Positions 1 to 8,817 of a stretch of DNA of 13,203 nt are shown here, piece by piece. Each line of letters opens with the position of its first letter. Position 1 is the first letter of the stretch. The position numbers were made by a program, and so were the translations under genes. Below the pieces are notes generated by a model. That model had not been told where the DNA came from and searched no databases. It was given only the letters and a program-made list of their open reading frames with translations. Source of the stretch: Dichomitus squalens LYAD-421 SS1 (Eukaryota; Basidiomycota; Agaricomycetes; Polyporales; Polyporaceae); assembly GCF_000275845.1 (NCBI RefSeq), contig NW_006766937.1, positions 80,303 through 93,505 on the forward strand. The letters are read 5' to 3'.

Positions 1-327
1 TTCTAGTATATAAGGACCCCCTTAGGCATCCCTAGTCCCCATCTCGACCTCTTGGTCATTGGGACTAGGTGAGTGGCCATAGCGTTGTATCTCCCTTCGG
101 TTGCTAATGTATAACTTGGTCATTGGGACTAGTCTGTCGCTGTCTGCGTGAAGACTAGCTTTCGTAGGTCTTGTGCCTTCGTGCCGACCTCCGCTCTGCC
201 CCATCGAGTTTCTTGTTGCGTTTATCCCTCTCCCTCCCTCTCTCTTTTCCCTTTCGGCTCCTTGCTGCTCGCCTACGGGATCGTCGCCGAACGTCGACCC
301 GAGTCTACACGCCTAGTCACCGTGACA
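1..327 (+). mobile_element. LTR family 1, copy A (5' end outside window)
   Basis: This is the 3' part of a long terminal repeat closely related to 10216-10536 and 13065-13203. It holds the TATA-like TATATAAGG (7-15), the duplicated 18-mer CTTGGTCATTGGGACTAG (51-68, 115-132), a pyrimidine-rich stretch (about 225-260) and the terminal CCGTGACA (320-327). That terminus is the exact reverse complement of TGTCACGG, which opens copy C. The next five bases are AAAAT. The matching left flank lies outside the window, so a target duplication cannot be tested. No primer-binding site is obvious after 327, which favours a solo LTR or a 3' LTR over a 5' LTR. Known: 5-bp target duplications and TG...CA ends are typical of Ty3/Gypsy-type LTR elements. 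The superfamily is inferred. Confidence 0.88.
51..132 (+). repeat. Duplicated 18-mer in LTR copy A
   Basis: CTTGGTCATTGGGACTAG occurs at 51-68 and 115-132, with starts 64 bp apart, just downstream of the TATA box. The pair recurs in copy B (10263-10279 with a changed last base, and 10327-10344) and in copy C (13112-13129 and 13176-13193). It lies where the transcript start and R region would be. Its role is unknown. Confidence 0.85.
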
Positions 328-799
328 AAAATGTGGGGAAGAGTTGCGGTAAGTCGCGTCCGCATGGTTCGAGTGGAAGGGAAGGCAATGCCAGCGCTGC
401 CAGAGGCCCAAGGTCAAGGAACGGCTAACAGTGCCTGACTTAACGTAGTACTAAGGGAGAAAAGACCTAGGATGCCTTAGTGGATCAAAAGGAGAGAACG
501 ACCAGAGAGTAAGAGAGAGGCCCAGTGTGCGAGCCCCGGTTATAAGGTCGATGTGGCAACCATGGTGGAGCTGCGGGCGCCCAGTGGTCAGCGCCGGTCG
601 GCATGCGCCACATTGAACGGAGCTCCTGGAAGCGCTACTGTTTGAGCGCAAGGACACCATCGTACTCCAACTTGCACGGGCATTTGTCGAATTCCGGCTG
701 CTTTCGCGCCCTTTTTCACGTTTTGCGGGCATTTGGAGTCTTTCAGCAAATTCTATGAGTATTCCCTGACATCTCGGCGGGAGGTTTTTCCTGATGTCA
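328..799. other. Stretch without a clear gene between LTR A and the pseudogene
   Basis: No recognisable domain was found on either strand. A minus-strand frame is open across 451-813 but is low in complexity (Ser/Arg-rich) and matches no family I know. A shorter minus-strand frame at about 610-700 reads as more protein-like but has a stop and no recognisable motif. The segment lies where the remaining exon 2 and WD40 exon of the adjacent pseudogene would be expected. I see no WD-repeat remnants in it, so the pseudogene copy seems to end or to have been replaced here. Confidence 0.4.
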
Positions 800-1581
800 C
801 ATGAGATATACAACCAGGAGACGGAATGAGATACGAATGAGTACCTTCCAACATCGCAAGAGGACTAGCTATTACGTGAACCAGCATCTCTGTCATCTGT
901 CTGTCGACGTCTCAGAGTATTTTGAAGGAAATACAGAGAGTCACAATCGAGGAACACAGATGATCATGATAACGCTCACCGTGACATTAAGTATTTGCGG
1001 CGGTACTCGACGGGACAAATCGTGTTCCTCCAGAGGAATATGTTCGTATAATGAGAGACGCTCGCAGGTAAGGCTTTCGATGTGCGGAAGGCTGAAAGGA
1101 AGCGAAGGAAGATCGCTTCCATTTGGAAACTAGCAGGGCGGATAGTCAGGCTCCGAAGACTGGTTGCGAATTGCCCGCCGGGCGATAGGGTGGACTGAGG
1201 GAGTTGGTTATTGTCCTCTATCAACATCGAGATCCTATCGAACGTGACACGACGGAGACTGGGGAGGATGGACAGTAGAGGGGACGGAAAATCGCCCCAC
1301 GGAAACGACAGGGAACGCACGACGGGCTGGAGGTGTGACCGGGCTTGGACAGCATCGTAGAACTGTATGAGTTTTTCCTTGCTCTGTATGTCGACATTGG
1401 TGAATAGAACAAAGAGGCTACGAGGATGGAGCTGGCTGCAGGTGAGAGCAATAGTGCGCAGCGTGGCGTTGTCGCCTGCGCAGAGATTGATGGCCCTCTC
1501 GATGACCTCCCATGGAAGCGCCGGGGACTGCACGGTGGATGGTGAAGGATGCAGAGAGTTTACAAGATCGTCCACGTCCAT
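800..1581 (-). pseudogene. Decayed paralog of the F-box-like/WD40 gene (N-terminal part)
   Basis: Read from the ATG at 1581-1579 (context ACCATGG), the protein matches the N-terminus of the gene at 6514-8817. Shared blocks include SPALPWEVIE, ATLR, ALTCSQL, VLF, FYDAVQAR/FYHAVQAR and LLSILP. The reading frame is lost near 1086-1087, where TTCCG replaces the TTC-CC(N) expected from the paralog (one base missing). The other frame then continues the homology (PHIESLTCERLS against PNMENLTCEYLS). The paralog's donor GTAAGA reads GTCACG here, with a nearby GTGAGC as a possible substitute. The acceptor TTTTCAG reads CTTCAAA at about 919-926, and the third codon of the next exon is TGA (912-914). Homology then runs on (VTEMLLYVV against MTEMLVHVI; SLIPSP against YLIPSP) to about 800 and fades. 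No WD40 part is seen. A one-base sequencing error could explain the shift, but not the stop and the lost acceptor as well. Confidence 0.82.
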
Positions 1582-2650
1582 GGTGAACAAGGGCCGTTAC
1601 AGAGCCTTGTGGTTGGTGAACGATAGAGTGAGCTTCAAAGGGACTCGGACTGGGGACGAGCTGCAGTGGCGTTGGACTCGCAGGCTGTGCCAAGACCATG
1701 ACAAAAGGGATTGCATTCAATCAGATAATGCAGACGTCGAATGGGACTCTTTCGAGTCATCTTTCTCTTCCGAATATCAGGGTTTCTCGTGTGCGTTGAA
1801 GGGCATCGATAGCAGGATGCTGGTTGTTGTTCGCCCGAATACAGCAGCACTAGCATGACTGTTGCCGGATTCGAATAGACAGGAAACCCGCGCACGATTC
1901 ACAAAGCAACAAGCGAATCTCAAACAGTGCATTGCATCAATCGCTGATGTCTCCGAGGCCAGAAGCCCCCCACTGTAGTGCACGGAACACGGGCCTTAAC
2001 CGTCCGCAAGACGAATAGTTCGTCGCAAAGCGATCGTCCGCATCGGAGGCCTGGCATCCAACATTGACCATGTCACGTTTGCGATGCTATTACGCAAGAC
2101 CGACGAATACTACCTGCGGTATGTTACCCTCAACTTGCAGATTATGCCAAATAGCCGACGCAAGAACGAGATGGTCGACGCGAAAACGGTTTATGCTATG
2201 TCTCTACCACGGGTTCGGAGATGGTAGTAGTGGTCTCCTTCGTATCAGAGGTGGGTATCGCGCCAGCTACGTGCAGGTAACGTCTTCTAGTCCGTGAGAA
2301 GGGACGCACGGGATGAACACGGATTGCATGTACTCACAGTGCCAATCGATGACATGTGCTCCGTGCGCATATGATTGCAATGTAGCGCATGCAGGAGAAG
2401 GCGAGCTCGTCTGTGTGCGCCGGAAAGTCGAGGCGATGGATACAGGAATGCAGTCACACCGCTTGTCTTCTACCTTGGCCGGCGATTATGAGCATCTGGC
2501 CGGAAGATGGGGAGAGAACGAGAGCTTACCTTCTCCGCCTGCTCCAACCAAGCGGCTCATACGCTATCGCCGTTATCTGTCCGCGCGCGGCGTGACCACA
2601 ACCGCCATCCTGAACCCCACATGGCACTTTTTGTGGGTATCATGTGTGTT
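1582..2650. other. About 1.07 kb with no supportable gene
   Basis: This lies upstream of the pseudogene start on its coding strand. Open frames are short (at most about 125 codons) on both strands and none shows a motif I recognise. The first 100-200 bp may hold remains of the pseudogene's promoter. A plus-strand frame at 2313-2687 overlaps the next fragment in antisense and has no recognisable domain. No TATA box, tRNA box or clear repeat was found. Confidence 0.4.
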
Positions 2651-2956
2651 CTATACCAGGGATGTGCCCATGAGCTCAACATTATAGGGCTCGTCGAGCG
2701 ATGAGAGATGGAGGGGAACGTTGTACGAGGGTGAGAGACTGGAGACACCGTCGCCCGCATGGCTGCAGAGCGCACGAAAAGTAGCCTTGATCAGCTGTGT
2801 AGAGGCCCAGGTGGGTACGATGAGCATAGCATGAATACGACGAGATGGCACAATGTCCATAACAGCGCTAGAGGGTGTTGGACGTTGTGAAAAATCGATG
2901 TGGTTAGTGCGATATTGCGTGGACCGTTCGCTGCGACATTCTATACCAACTGCCAA
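2651..2956 (-). pseudogene. Coding-like fragment, copy 2 of an unrecognised family
   Basis: This open minus-strand frame of about 100 codons ends at a TAG (2651-2653). Its last 40 residues resemble the frame at 3334-3690: LCSHAGDGVSSLSPSYN against LCCPYRLGSSDHPTFD, then SLDEPYNVELMGTSLV against SLDGSHYVNLVGVPLV. The underlying DNA also aligns, for example CTCGACG...CTATAATGT against CTCGACG...CTATGTCAA. I do not recognise the family. Where copy 1 continues open after the shared LV, this copy has a stop almost at once. That is why I call it a broken copy. The 5' limit is only the frame limit. An LRR-like C-terminal part of an F-box protein is one possibility, unsupported by a clear motif. Confidence 0.35.
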
Positions 2957-3333
2957 GTCCGACGAGTGTCCGCAGGCATATTACGCAGGTTAGGCCGTGG
3001 TGCGGTAACTATATGCACGAAGCTCACCCTCAAAATGTCGTAAGGTCGATAGCCTTGCATTGACGAAGTCCCCAATATGCAGACCTGCGAGCCCAGCTAC
3101 ATGAAGAGTCTCAATGATGTGACCAACCTCGATGCGTGGAGTGTACGTGACGAGGTGGTTGCGTTATAGTCCACAATCATGGTTTTAGCGAGGGTTCTCT
3201 GACTGGATGTTCGATACTCAAGACTGAAGATTCAGCCCCTGGCTTCCCATTGAGGCAGAGTTGGTGGATAGGCACGGAGTGTATGCATGATATAGACACG
3301 GATGGGAATGAGTGGGGAAGGACGGAAACTTAC
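2957..3333. other. Spacer between the two related fragments; possible exon remnant
   Basis: On the minus strand, a frame from about 3165 down to a stop at 2997-2999 reads as protein-like (it includes IEVGHIIETLHVAGLAGLH) but is closed immediately upstream by TAA. No splice acceptor AG lies between that stop and the start of the frame. It could be a displaced or frameshifted exon of copy 1, since it follows the GTAAGT donor at 3333-3328 on the same strand. No family is recognised. Confidence 0.25.
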
Positions 3334-3690
3334 CCAACGTGACCCCGCCATCCACTGGAGAAACAGCACATGTGTTCCGGCGCTGTTACCGTAAGGCGCC
3401 TGCAAGTTTACATTCGCAGACTCGATCCGCGTCTCTCTAAGCTTCTGGGACAATTCATTCTCTACGAGGGGCACGCCTACGAGGTTGACATAGTGGGATC
3501 CGTCGAGCGAGGGGAAGTGGAGAGAGCGATGGTCGAACGTAGGATGATCGGAGGACCCAAGACGGTAAGGACAGCAAAGGTGGCGATAACGGCGCGAATG
3601 GTCAAGGTTGCAAGCGTTATAGACATGGGTAAAGCCGGTATTTCTAGGGCGGGCGGGTGATTTTGAGCTTCGGCTGTTGGCTGCAACAGT
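3334..3690 (-). CDS. Possible exon of an unrecognised gene (copy 1)
   Basis: A 357-bp (119-codon) open segment is bounded by an acceptor-like ATTCATAG (ending 3691) and a good donor GTAAGT (3333-3328), with both boundaries in phase 0. The translation includes THVYNACNLDHSRRYRHLCC, SLDGSHYVNLVGVPLV and GTHVLFLQWMAGSRW. A possible upstream exon ends at 3787 with donor GTATGT (3786-3781), in phase. Its last residues are TAWVDSGYNLPQNVV. Support is the splice-site fit and the conserved match to 2651-2956. Against it, another minus-strand frame is also open across 3477-3660 and contains a hydrophobic run, so the choice of frame is uncertain. No known domain was recognised. It may be a live gene fragment or part of a decaying one. 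Confidence 0.3.
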
Positions 3691-3786
3691 CTATGAATAG
3701 GAGGACCGGGTACGGTATAGCCTACAGGCGAACATAATCGAAGCTTCAGAGACATTTCAAGGCTGAACAGAAGGCAAAGGACATAC

Positions 3787-4359
3787 CACGACGTTCTGTG
3801 GGAGATTATAGCCGGAGTCAACCCATGCAGTCCCGGCAACAATCACAAGGAGACGATCGCCGCGCACAAAGCGCAAGACCGGCCGCACAGGCAAGACATG
3901 GCAAGACGGTGGCTTGAGATAATCGATTCTCGGTGCTGACTTGAATAACAAGGGGCAGCGAAGAGACGGCGAGGACACAGCGAGCTCAGAGTCCGAGTCC
4001 AACTCAGAAGGATCGACCGCAACGGCCACGGTCTCCGGCCACTCAGACGCTCGAACAGACGGGCCGAAGACCGGACCGGGACTTGTACCCGGCTCTGCCA
4101 GTGCTGTTGCGACACATTTGGGATTTTGCGTCCATGTCTGCACTGCCGCCTTTCGTACTCCCGAATCCACTTCTCTGGACGTCTGAGATGTCATCCCAGC
4201 GTATAAGAGCATGTATGGTAAATTGAGAAAAGATGAGTAATCGCATGAATGCAATATTTCCCCTGCCCAGGTCCATGGGTGTTCTGCTGACCTTGCGATC
4301 CAGTACCCTCTATAGGTAATTGTCCCACGACTTCCTAACGCCCCCGACAGTGCTTCCAA
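3787..4359 (-). other. Open segment, possible upstream exon(s) of the 3334-3690 fragment
   Basis: A minus-strand frame is open from 4359 through 3787 and runs into the GTATGT donor at 3786-3781. The part near the donor (VLRFVRGDRLLVIVAGTAW and following) looks like folded protein. The middle is acidic and Ser-rich (DPSELDSDSE) and looks disordered. A second minus-strand frame is open over much of the same stretch, and a plus-strand frame over 3941-4186, so openness alone is weak evidence. No start codon can be chosen with confidence and no family is recognised. Confidence 0.22.
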
Positions 4360-4670
4360 CTTGTGTACCCGCTATAACAAACCTGCATTGTCCCGCCAAT
4401 GTCACTATCACACCCCCTACAGGCGCATCGGCCCTCAGACCACAGACCGGATCGTAGTACGAATGGCTGATTGCAACTCCTGCACGGACGTGGGGAATAT
4501 CCTTTGAGTGTAAGTGCTTCCCCTATGTATTTGGTCATGCTGATCCTAATCGATACGAGGTCGAATGCCCCTCTTTCCGCTGCAATGTGCCTGGAGCACA
4601 GGCCCTGAACTATTAGTCACACTCTTCCTACACATCAGAAAAACCTGCACAGCTCTTAAAGCACCGAATA
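4360..4670. other. No gene seen
   Basis: Only short frames on both strands, with no motif, repeat or splice pattern that I can support. Confidence 0.4.
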
Positions 4671-4798
4671 AGACCTTTTTAAGACCTTTGAGAGCATTTT
4701 CAGACCTTTAAGAACCTTCGGCAATCAGACGTCCGAGATGCACTTTAAGAACTTGATAGACGTCTGAAATAAGAGGTTTCAGAGGTTTCAGAGGTCTG
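4671..4798. repeat. Symmetrical AGACCT/AGGTCT repeat cluster
   Basis: AGACCTTT occurs three times on the left (4671-4678, 4682-4689, 4702-4709). On the right are tandem 9-bp units: AGAGGTTTC (4772-4780 and 4781-4789) and AGAGGTCTG (4790-4798). Between them lies an exact inverted pair TCAGACGTC (4725-4733) / GACGTCTGA (4759-4767). CTTTAAGAAC is also repeated, near 4706 and 4743. The layout is roughly mirror-symmetrical over about 130 bp. It could be a worn MITE-like element or a cluster of binding sites. No terminal inverted repeat with a target duplication was found. Confidence 0.5.
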
Positions 4799-5258
4799 GC
4801 ATATGGTGGCATATTTCGCGCGCGCGAGCTTGTGTATCATATGCAACATATTCTACGAACTGCTAAGTGGCTCGAAGAGTTTCGGCGCCGCGCCAACCTG
4901 ACTTCGATGTGCCCTGATGGTCTTCTTCGCAACCAGGACCTCGCTCATGAGATGCATCGGCGCTTCCTGTACGAGTCTACGACCAACTCGAACCCAATGC
5001 CCCCATGACGGGAGACCTTGTCGACCTCGATGAGGGCCCAAAAATCCTCCCCTAACCAGCATATCAGTATATCAGCATGCAATTGCAATAATATACGCAC
5101 CGAGCGAACTTGCGGGACCACATAGGATGCACCGCGCGATCATCCCGGAGTGCCGATTCTGAAACGTCTTAAACCTCTGAACGGGCGCTTTTGAGAGCTA
5201 TAAGTAGTTAAGAGATTGACGCTTTTACTGATGCACTCTCAGATGTTTCTCGACATCA
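4799..5258. other. No gene seen; contains a second trace of the 4671-4798 motif
   Basis: A short CG run (CGCGCGCGCG, about 4817-4826) is present. Near 5158-5180 the sequence CTGAAACGTCTTAAACCTCTGA resembles, in inverted form, the AGAGGTTTCAGA units at 4772-4798. TTTGAGAGC occurs at both 4687-4695 and 5190-5198. A TATA-like GCTATAAGTAG sits at about 5197-5207, some 50 bp before an ATG at 5259, but the reading frame after that ATG is short. Confidence 0.35.
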
Positions 5259-6513
5259 ATGTTCCGAGTCGGTCGTAATGCACGTCAATTGAACACCGCG
5301 CGCGCCCTCATCCAAGCAGTCGGGGAGCTCTTGTTTGTAGCCACGCGAATTGGTATCCTTGAAGCGTTCACGTACGACCAGCAGAATTCGACTAGACAAC
5401 GTTGTGCAGACGTTGCACCTCCTGCGGGCCACAACCGTACTGAAGGCGCGGAAGACCCTAGGTGCACTCGGCCGCGCCTTGTGTTGCAGAGAAGTCCACA
5501 CTGAAAGCAAGATCTGGACTGCGGGTATCGTCAGTTCCTGGACCCAGTTTGCATCATGTCGCACCCTACAATCCGATTGAACGGGGCAGGCCCTGAGGCC
5601 AGGCCACATCGTATTCAAACAATAGGAGAAGCTTCGCTTAGCAGCTGCAGATTGATAACCTCTGCTTTCCATAGTGCGTGTCCATGGGGATATCTTGTTC
5701 CTCGTAGAGCGGCACGTCCGTGTACTTCATCGCTGGCTGGGAAAAGGGGGAATAACGTAGATTCAGCTTCAGCATATCTCCGTATCCGTCAGTCGATCAC
5801 CTCGCGTGCCATCACAAAAGCGGCCGGCAAGTGTTCGTTCGCATCTTGCGTTCTCCCGAAACTTATCCGCGCCTGCGCAGTTTCTACAACACACCTCATA
5901 AGGAGCTAGCATAACTAAGACCCGACCGAGATACTCGACATGCTCCTCCCACCACCCCAATTGCGCGCGACCGCGGGATGCGCAGGTCGAACCGGCGACG
6001 ATCAGGGGCAGAACTATCCAGCCAAGACCGAAGCGGCAGCAAAGACATGTATCGCAGAGCGAGACCAGAATCGCTTACTGCGCCACTCAACGTCCGAAGT
6101 AGCTGAGTCCAGAGCACGTGAGACAGGGGGTCAACAGACAACCGATGTGGTCGACTCGATGGTGGTCTGCGGACGTTGCATATTCTTCGGCTCATGGCCC
6201 GAGGCAGGGATCGCAGAGCCTGTCGGACGTCGCCAACCGTGCCATTTGTGCACCGAGTGCTCAGCAGGGGTATCAGGCTGCGGTCTCGGGGTTGTTCGCC
6301 ATTGTACAACACCTTCCTTCCGTTGTGGCTGGCGGTTTTGACTATGCACGCTGAGAAGGCGCACTTTCGGGATAAGGTATGCACGTCAGATGGTAGACGC
6401 TGAACGAGGCTACAGGCGAGATTTGAGGGCGCACTGGCAATCCATGTATATAGTGCAGACGTATGAGGGTTACAAGGAGGGGTGCGGGTCAGCAGTGTGC
6501 TGTACAAGTATAT
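5259..6513. other. About 1.25 kb of unassigned sequence downstream of the F-box/WD40 gene
   Basis: Frames of 60-200 codons overlap on both strands. None carries a domain I can name and none clearly joins to another by splice sites. The best-looking pieces are a plus-strand start at 5259 (Leu/Ala-rich, first about 40 codons) and a minus-strand piece near 5769-5960 (WWEEHVEYLGRVLVMLAPYE). A 203-codon minus-strand frame (5896-6507) is rich in Arg, Ser, Pro and Leu and looks like a chance opening in GC-rich DNA. The right end includes the 3' untranslated region of the gene whose stop is at 6514; no AATAAA-type signal was seen. Confidence 0.3.
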
Positions 6514-8817
6514 CTAAGATTTGAATATGTTCGGAATAATGTCCTGTAGCCGACGTCCCAGAACAGTCCCATCACACGCTGCGGACCATAACATTGTCCC
6601 GTCCGGAGTGAACGCAACATGCCGGACCCATGAACCGTGTTCGGAGAGCTTCTTCATGCATGATCCCGACCTCGTCTTCCACAGCCTCACCGTCTTGTCT
6701 TCAGATGCAGAGGCGATATACTTCCCACACGGTGAGAAGCATGCCGTGAACACCGCGCCCGTGTGCCCCTTGAGCGACCGGATCTTTGCCCCCGTGTGAG
6801 TATTCCATATCGCCATCGTCTTATCCACCGATGCTGAGAGCAGTAGCCGACCGTCTGGGGAAAAGACGATATCGCGGGCCCAATCTGCGTGCCCCCGCAA
6901 GAGCAGAGGCGCCCCTCTAGTCTCCAGGTCCCAGACACGGACCGTTCCACATGTATATGAAACAGCAACGTGTGTACTTTGCGGACTGAATTTCGCTGTG
7001 GTGGGAAATCCGTCTTCGGAATCCTCGTCGCCCCGTGGAAATTCGAAGGCCAGGTATGTGCCAGACGCAACTTCCAAGATGCCGCAACTGTACCAACCGT
7101 GGACCAGAAGCCAACGGCTGTCAGGAGAGAATAACGGTTCGAGGTGTGTCGTCTTGGCGCGATCACATGGTAGCGGCTGATACGTGCGTCCATCCCAGAG
7201 TCGCATAGTGCGGCCATCCCCTTGGGATGCAATATAAGCACCATCATTGGACCACGCGCAGCTTTCGAGAGGAGTAGGGTGACCCTGGATGGTGGCGACT
7301 TGATGTGGACTGCCACTGATGATGTCCCAGATTGCGACCATGCCGTCTTTACCTGTAGACGCGAGCCGTTGGCCGTCTGGTGAGAAGGCGAGATCCCTGA
7401 CCTCTCCGCCATGGGCGAACCACTCTTGCAAGATGCATGCGTCTCGCGCATCCCACAGGATGATGGTGAAATCCTTGGAGGCCGTCGCTACCCACCGCCC
7501 ATCTGAGGAGATGACGAGCGCGGTGACATCCGAGTCATGCCCGGGTTTGCCCGCTACTCCAGTCAGCGTACAACTCAGGAGGCATTGTTGATGAACAAGA
7601 CTCACACTTGACGTCATCTGGCAGCACCCATTTCTCGCTCAGTGGATGGAACGACAACTTGCTAAACTCGTCCGACCAGGAAATCGTCTTCCGTACATTC
7701 AGGATTGGACCACCGGAGGCCGACAATAGTACGCTGTGAGCAGGATAGCCGAGCAGGACCTCCTTCAGGGCTGCACAAGCCTCCAGATGGGCAGGTTCAT
7801 GACATTCTTTGTATAGACAGCCGATGTCGTGAGCCCAGAGGACTAGAGTGACGTCTTTCATCGCCGTCTGTTCTAGATTGCGTAACACCCGGACGGCGTC
7901 TTGGAGTTGCTCCGGTTTGACTTGGATCCACCATATCCAAGATGTTGGGCGGTCCCCGCGCGCTTGTGGACGCGGCATATATGACGGTTCTAGTATGTAT
8001 TGTATGAGGTATGTGAGTTCAAGTCGACGAGGAGACGGAATGAGAGACGCACGAGTATGTTGGTCGATTGCAAGTGTGCTAGTAGTCGCTCGGTTCACTA
8101 CGTAAAGTAGCATCTCCGTGACGTCTATGTCTACGTTCCGTAGTATCTGAAAAGCCAACCTGATTTAGCGGATGGAAGAGCACGGATGATCGTGCACGTG
8201 ATAGCTCTTACATTCAGTGTTCGCAGCTGCAGCCGACGTGCATCAGTTGCCACAAGAGGATTGTGTGACTGAAACGACAGGTATTCGCAAGTGAGGTTCT
8301 CCATGTTCGGGAAGTTCATGAGGAAGTCGAGGAAGTCGGTTTGTGAGTGGAGGGTAGCATTGCGAATCATCAGGCTTCGAAGGCTGATCGCGAATTGCAT
8401 GCCGGAGATTGGGGTGGATTGCTTGAGTGCGATGTAACGCACGCTGGACAGCGACCTCCCAGTAAATGCGACGTGATGGAGACGGGGGAGGATGGAGAGT
8501 AAATGCAAGGAGAATGGGGAGAATATCTCCAGCGGAAACAACAGAGATCGCACGACAAGCTGAAGGTGCGGCCGAGCTTGGACAGCATGGTAGAACAGAG
8601 ATAACTGATCATGGCTCTGTGTGTCGACATGTTTGAAGAGAACAGTGGTGCTACAAGGACGGAGCTGGCTGCAGGTGAGAGCGAGGGCCCGCAGTGTGGC
8701 CGTGTCGCCCGAACAGTGGTTGATGGCCATCTCGATGACCTCCCATGGGAGCGCCGGTGATCGCATGAAGGGTGACACCAAGGGTAAGGCTTTGATGGGT
8801 TCTTCTGTAGGAGCCAT
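6514..8817 (-). CDS. F-box-like / WD40-repeat protein (3 exons, 728 aa)
   Basis: My model joins 8817-8212, 8146-7606 and 7553-6514, with introns at 8147-8211 and 7554-7605. This gives 2187 bp, exactly 729 codons with the TAG. The ATG at 8817 has a good context (G at -3 and +4) after a CT-rich leader. Residues about 19-64 are F-box-like (LPWEVIE, then LALTCSQL and VLFKHV). Residues about 65-383 hold leucine-rich helical sequence and an unassigned middle. Residues 388-718 hold about eight WD40 repeats: starts near 388, 430, 474, 517 (weak), 565, 604, 646 and 688, with SPDG turns and WD/WN/WK ends, and the last one degenerate. Known: F-box proteins bind Skp1 in SCF ubiquitin ligases, and WD40 propellers bind substrates. 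Inferred: a substrate receptor or adaptor in cytoplasm or nucleus; Skp1 binding is unproven because the F-box is divergent. A paralog of exons 1-2 lies broken at 800-1581. Two separate genes (F-box; WD40) is the main alternative, but the in-phase intron at 7554-7605 argues for one. Confidence 0.85.
7554..7605 (-). other. Intron 2 of the F-box-like/WD40 gene (52 bp)
   Basis: The donor is GTGAGT (7605-7600). A consensus branch site GCTGAC lies close to the acceptor GAGTAG (ending 7554). Splicing removes a change of frame and joins codon 383 across a phase-1 boundary (T + CG = Ser), giving LPDDVK-S-GKPGHDSD. The unspliced WD40 frame also opens with an ATG inside the upstream exon (7617). This could mislead annotators into calling a separate WD40 gene. 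Confidence 0.85.
8147..8211 (-). other. Intron 1 of the F-box-like/WD40 gene (65 bp)
   Basis: The donor is GTAAGA (8211-8206) and the acceptor is GGCTTTTCAG (ending 8147), with a branch-like GCTAAAT about 20 bases upstream of the acceptor. Both boundaries are in phase 0, so LRTLN joins ILRNVDIDV. An earlier AG (AAATCAG) would put the next exon out of frame. Exon homology to the pseudogene resumes at the same point (IL*DVD), which supports the acceptor choice. Confidence 0.85.

Noticed and set aside
451..813. Minus-strand 120-codon ORF next to the pseudogene
   Set aside because: It does not align with the expected continuation of exon 2, is Ser/Arg-rich and has no domain.
974..986. CCGTGACA at about 979-986 as another LTR end
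   Set aside because: It lies inside the F-box-like pseudogene, where the homology to the live gene explains the sequence, and nothing LTR-like precedes it.
5259..5504. Small plus-strand gene after a TATA-like motif at about 5197-5207
   Set aside because: The first 40 codons look plausible, but the frame soon turns into low-quality sequence, other frames are equally open, and no splice path was convincing.
5896..6507. Minus-strand 203-codon ORF downstream of the F-box/WD40 gene
   Set aside because: Composition is Arg/Ser/Leu/Pro-rich with no domain, and overlapping plus-strand frames are equally open. Length alone is weak evidence in GC-rich DNA.
6687..7451. Minus-strand 254-codon ORF overlapping the WD40 exon
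   Set aside because: Shadow frame of the WD40 exon; the WD repeats fix the real frame.
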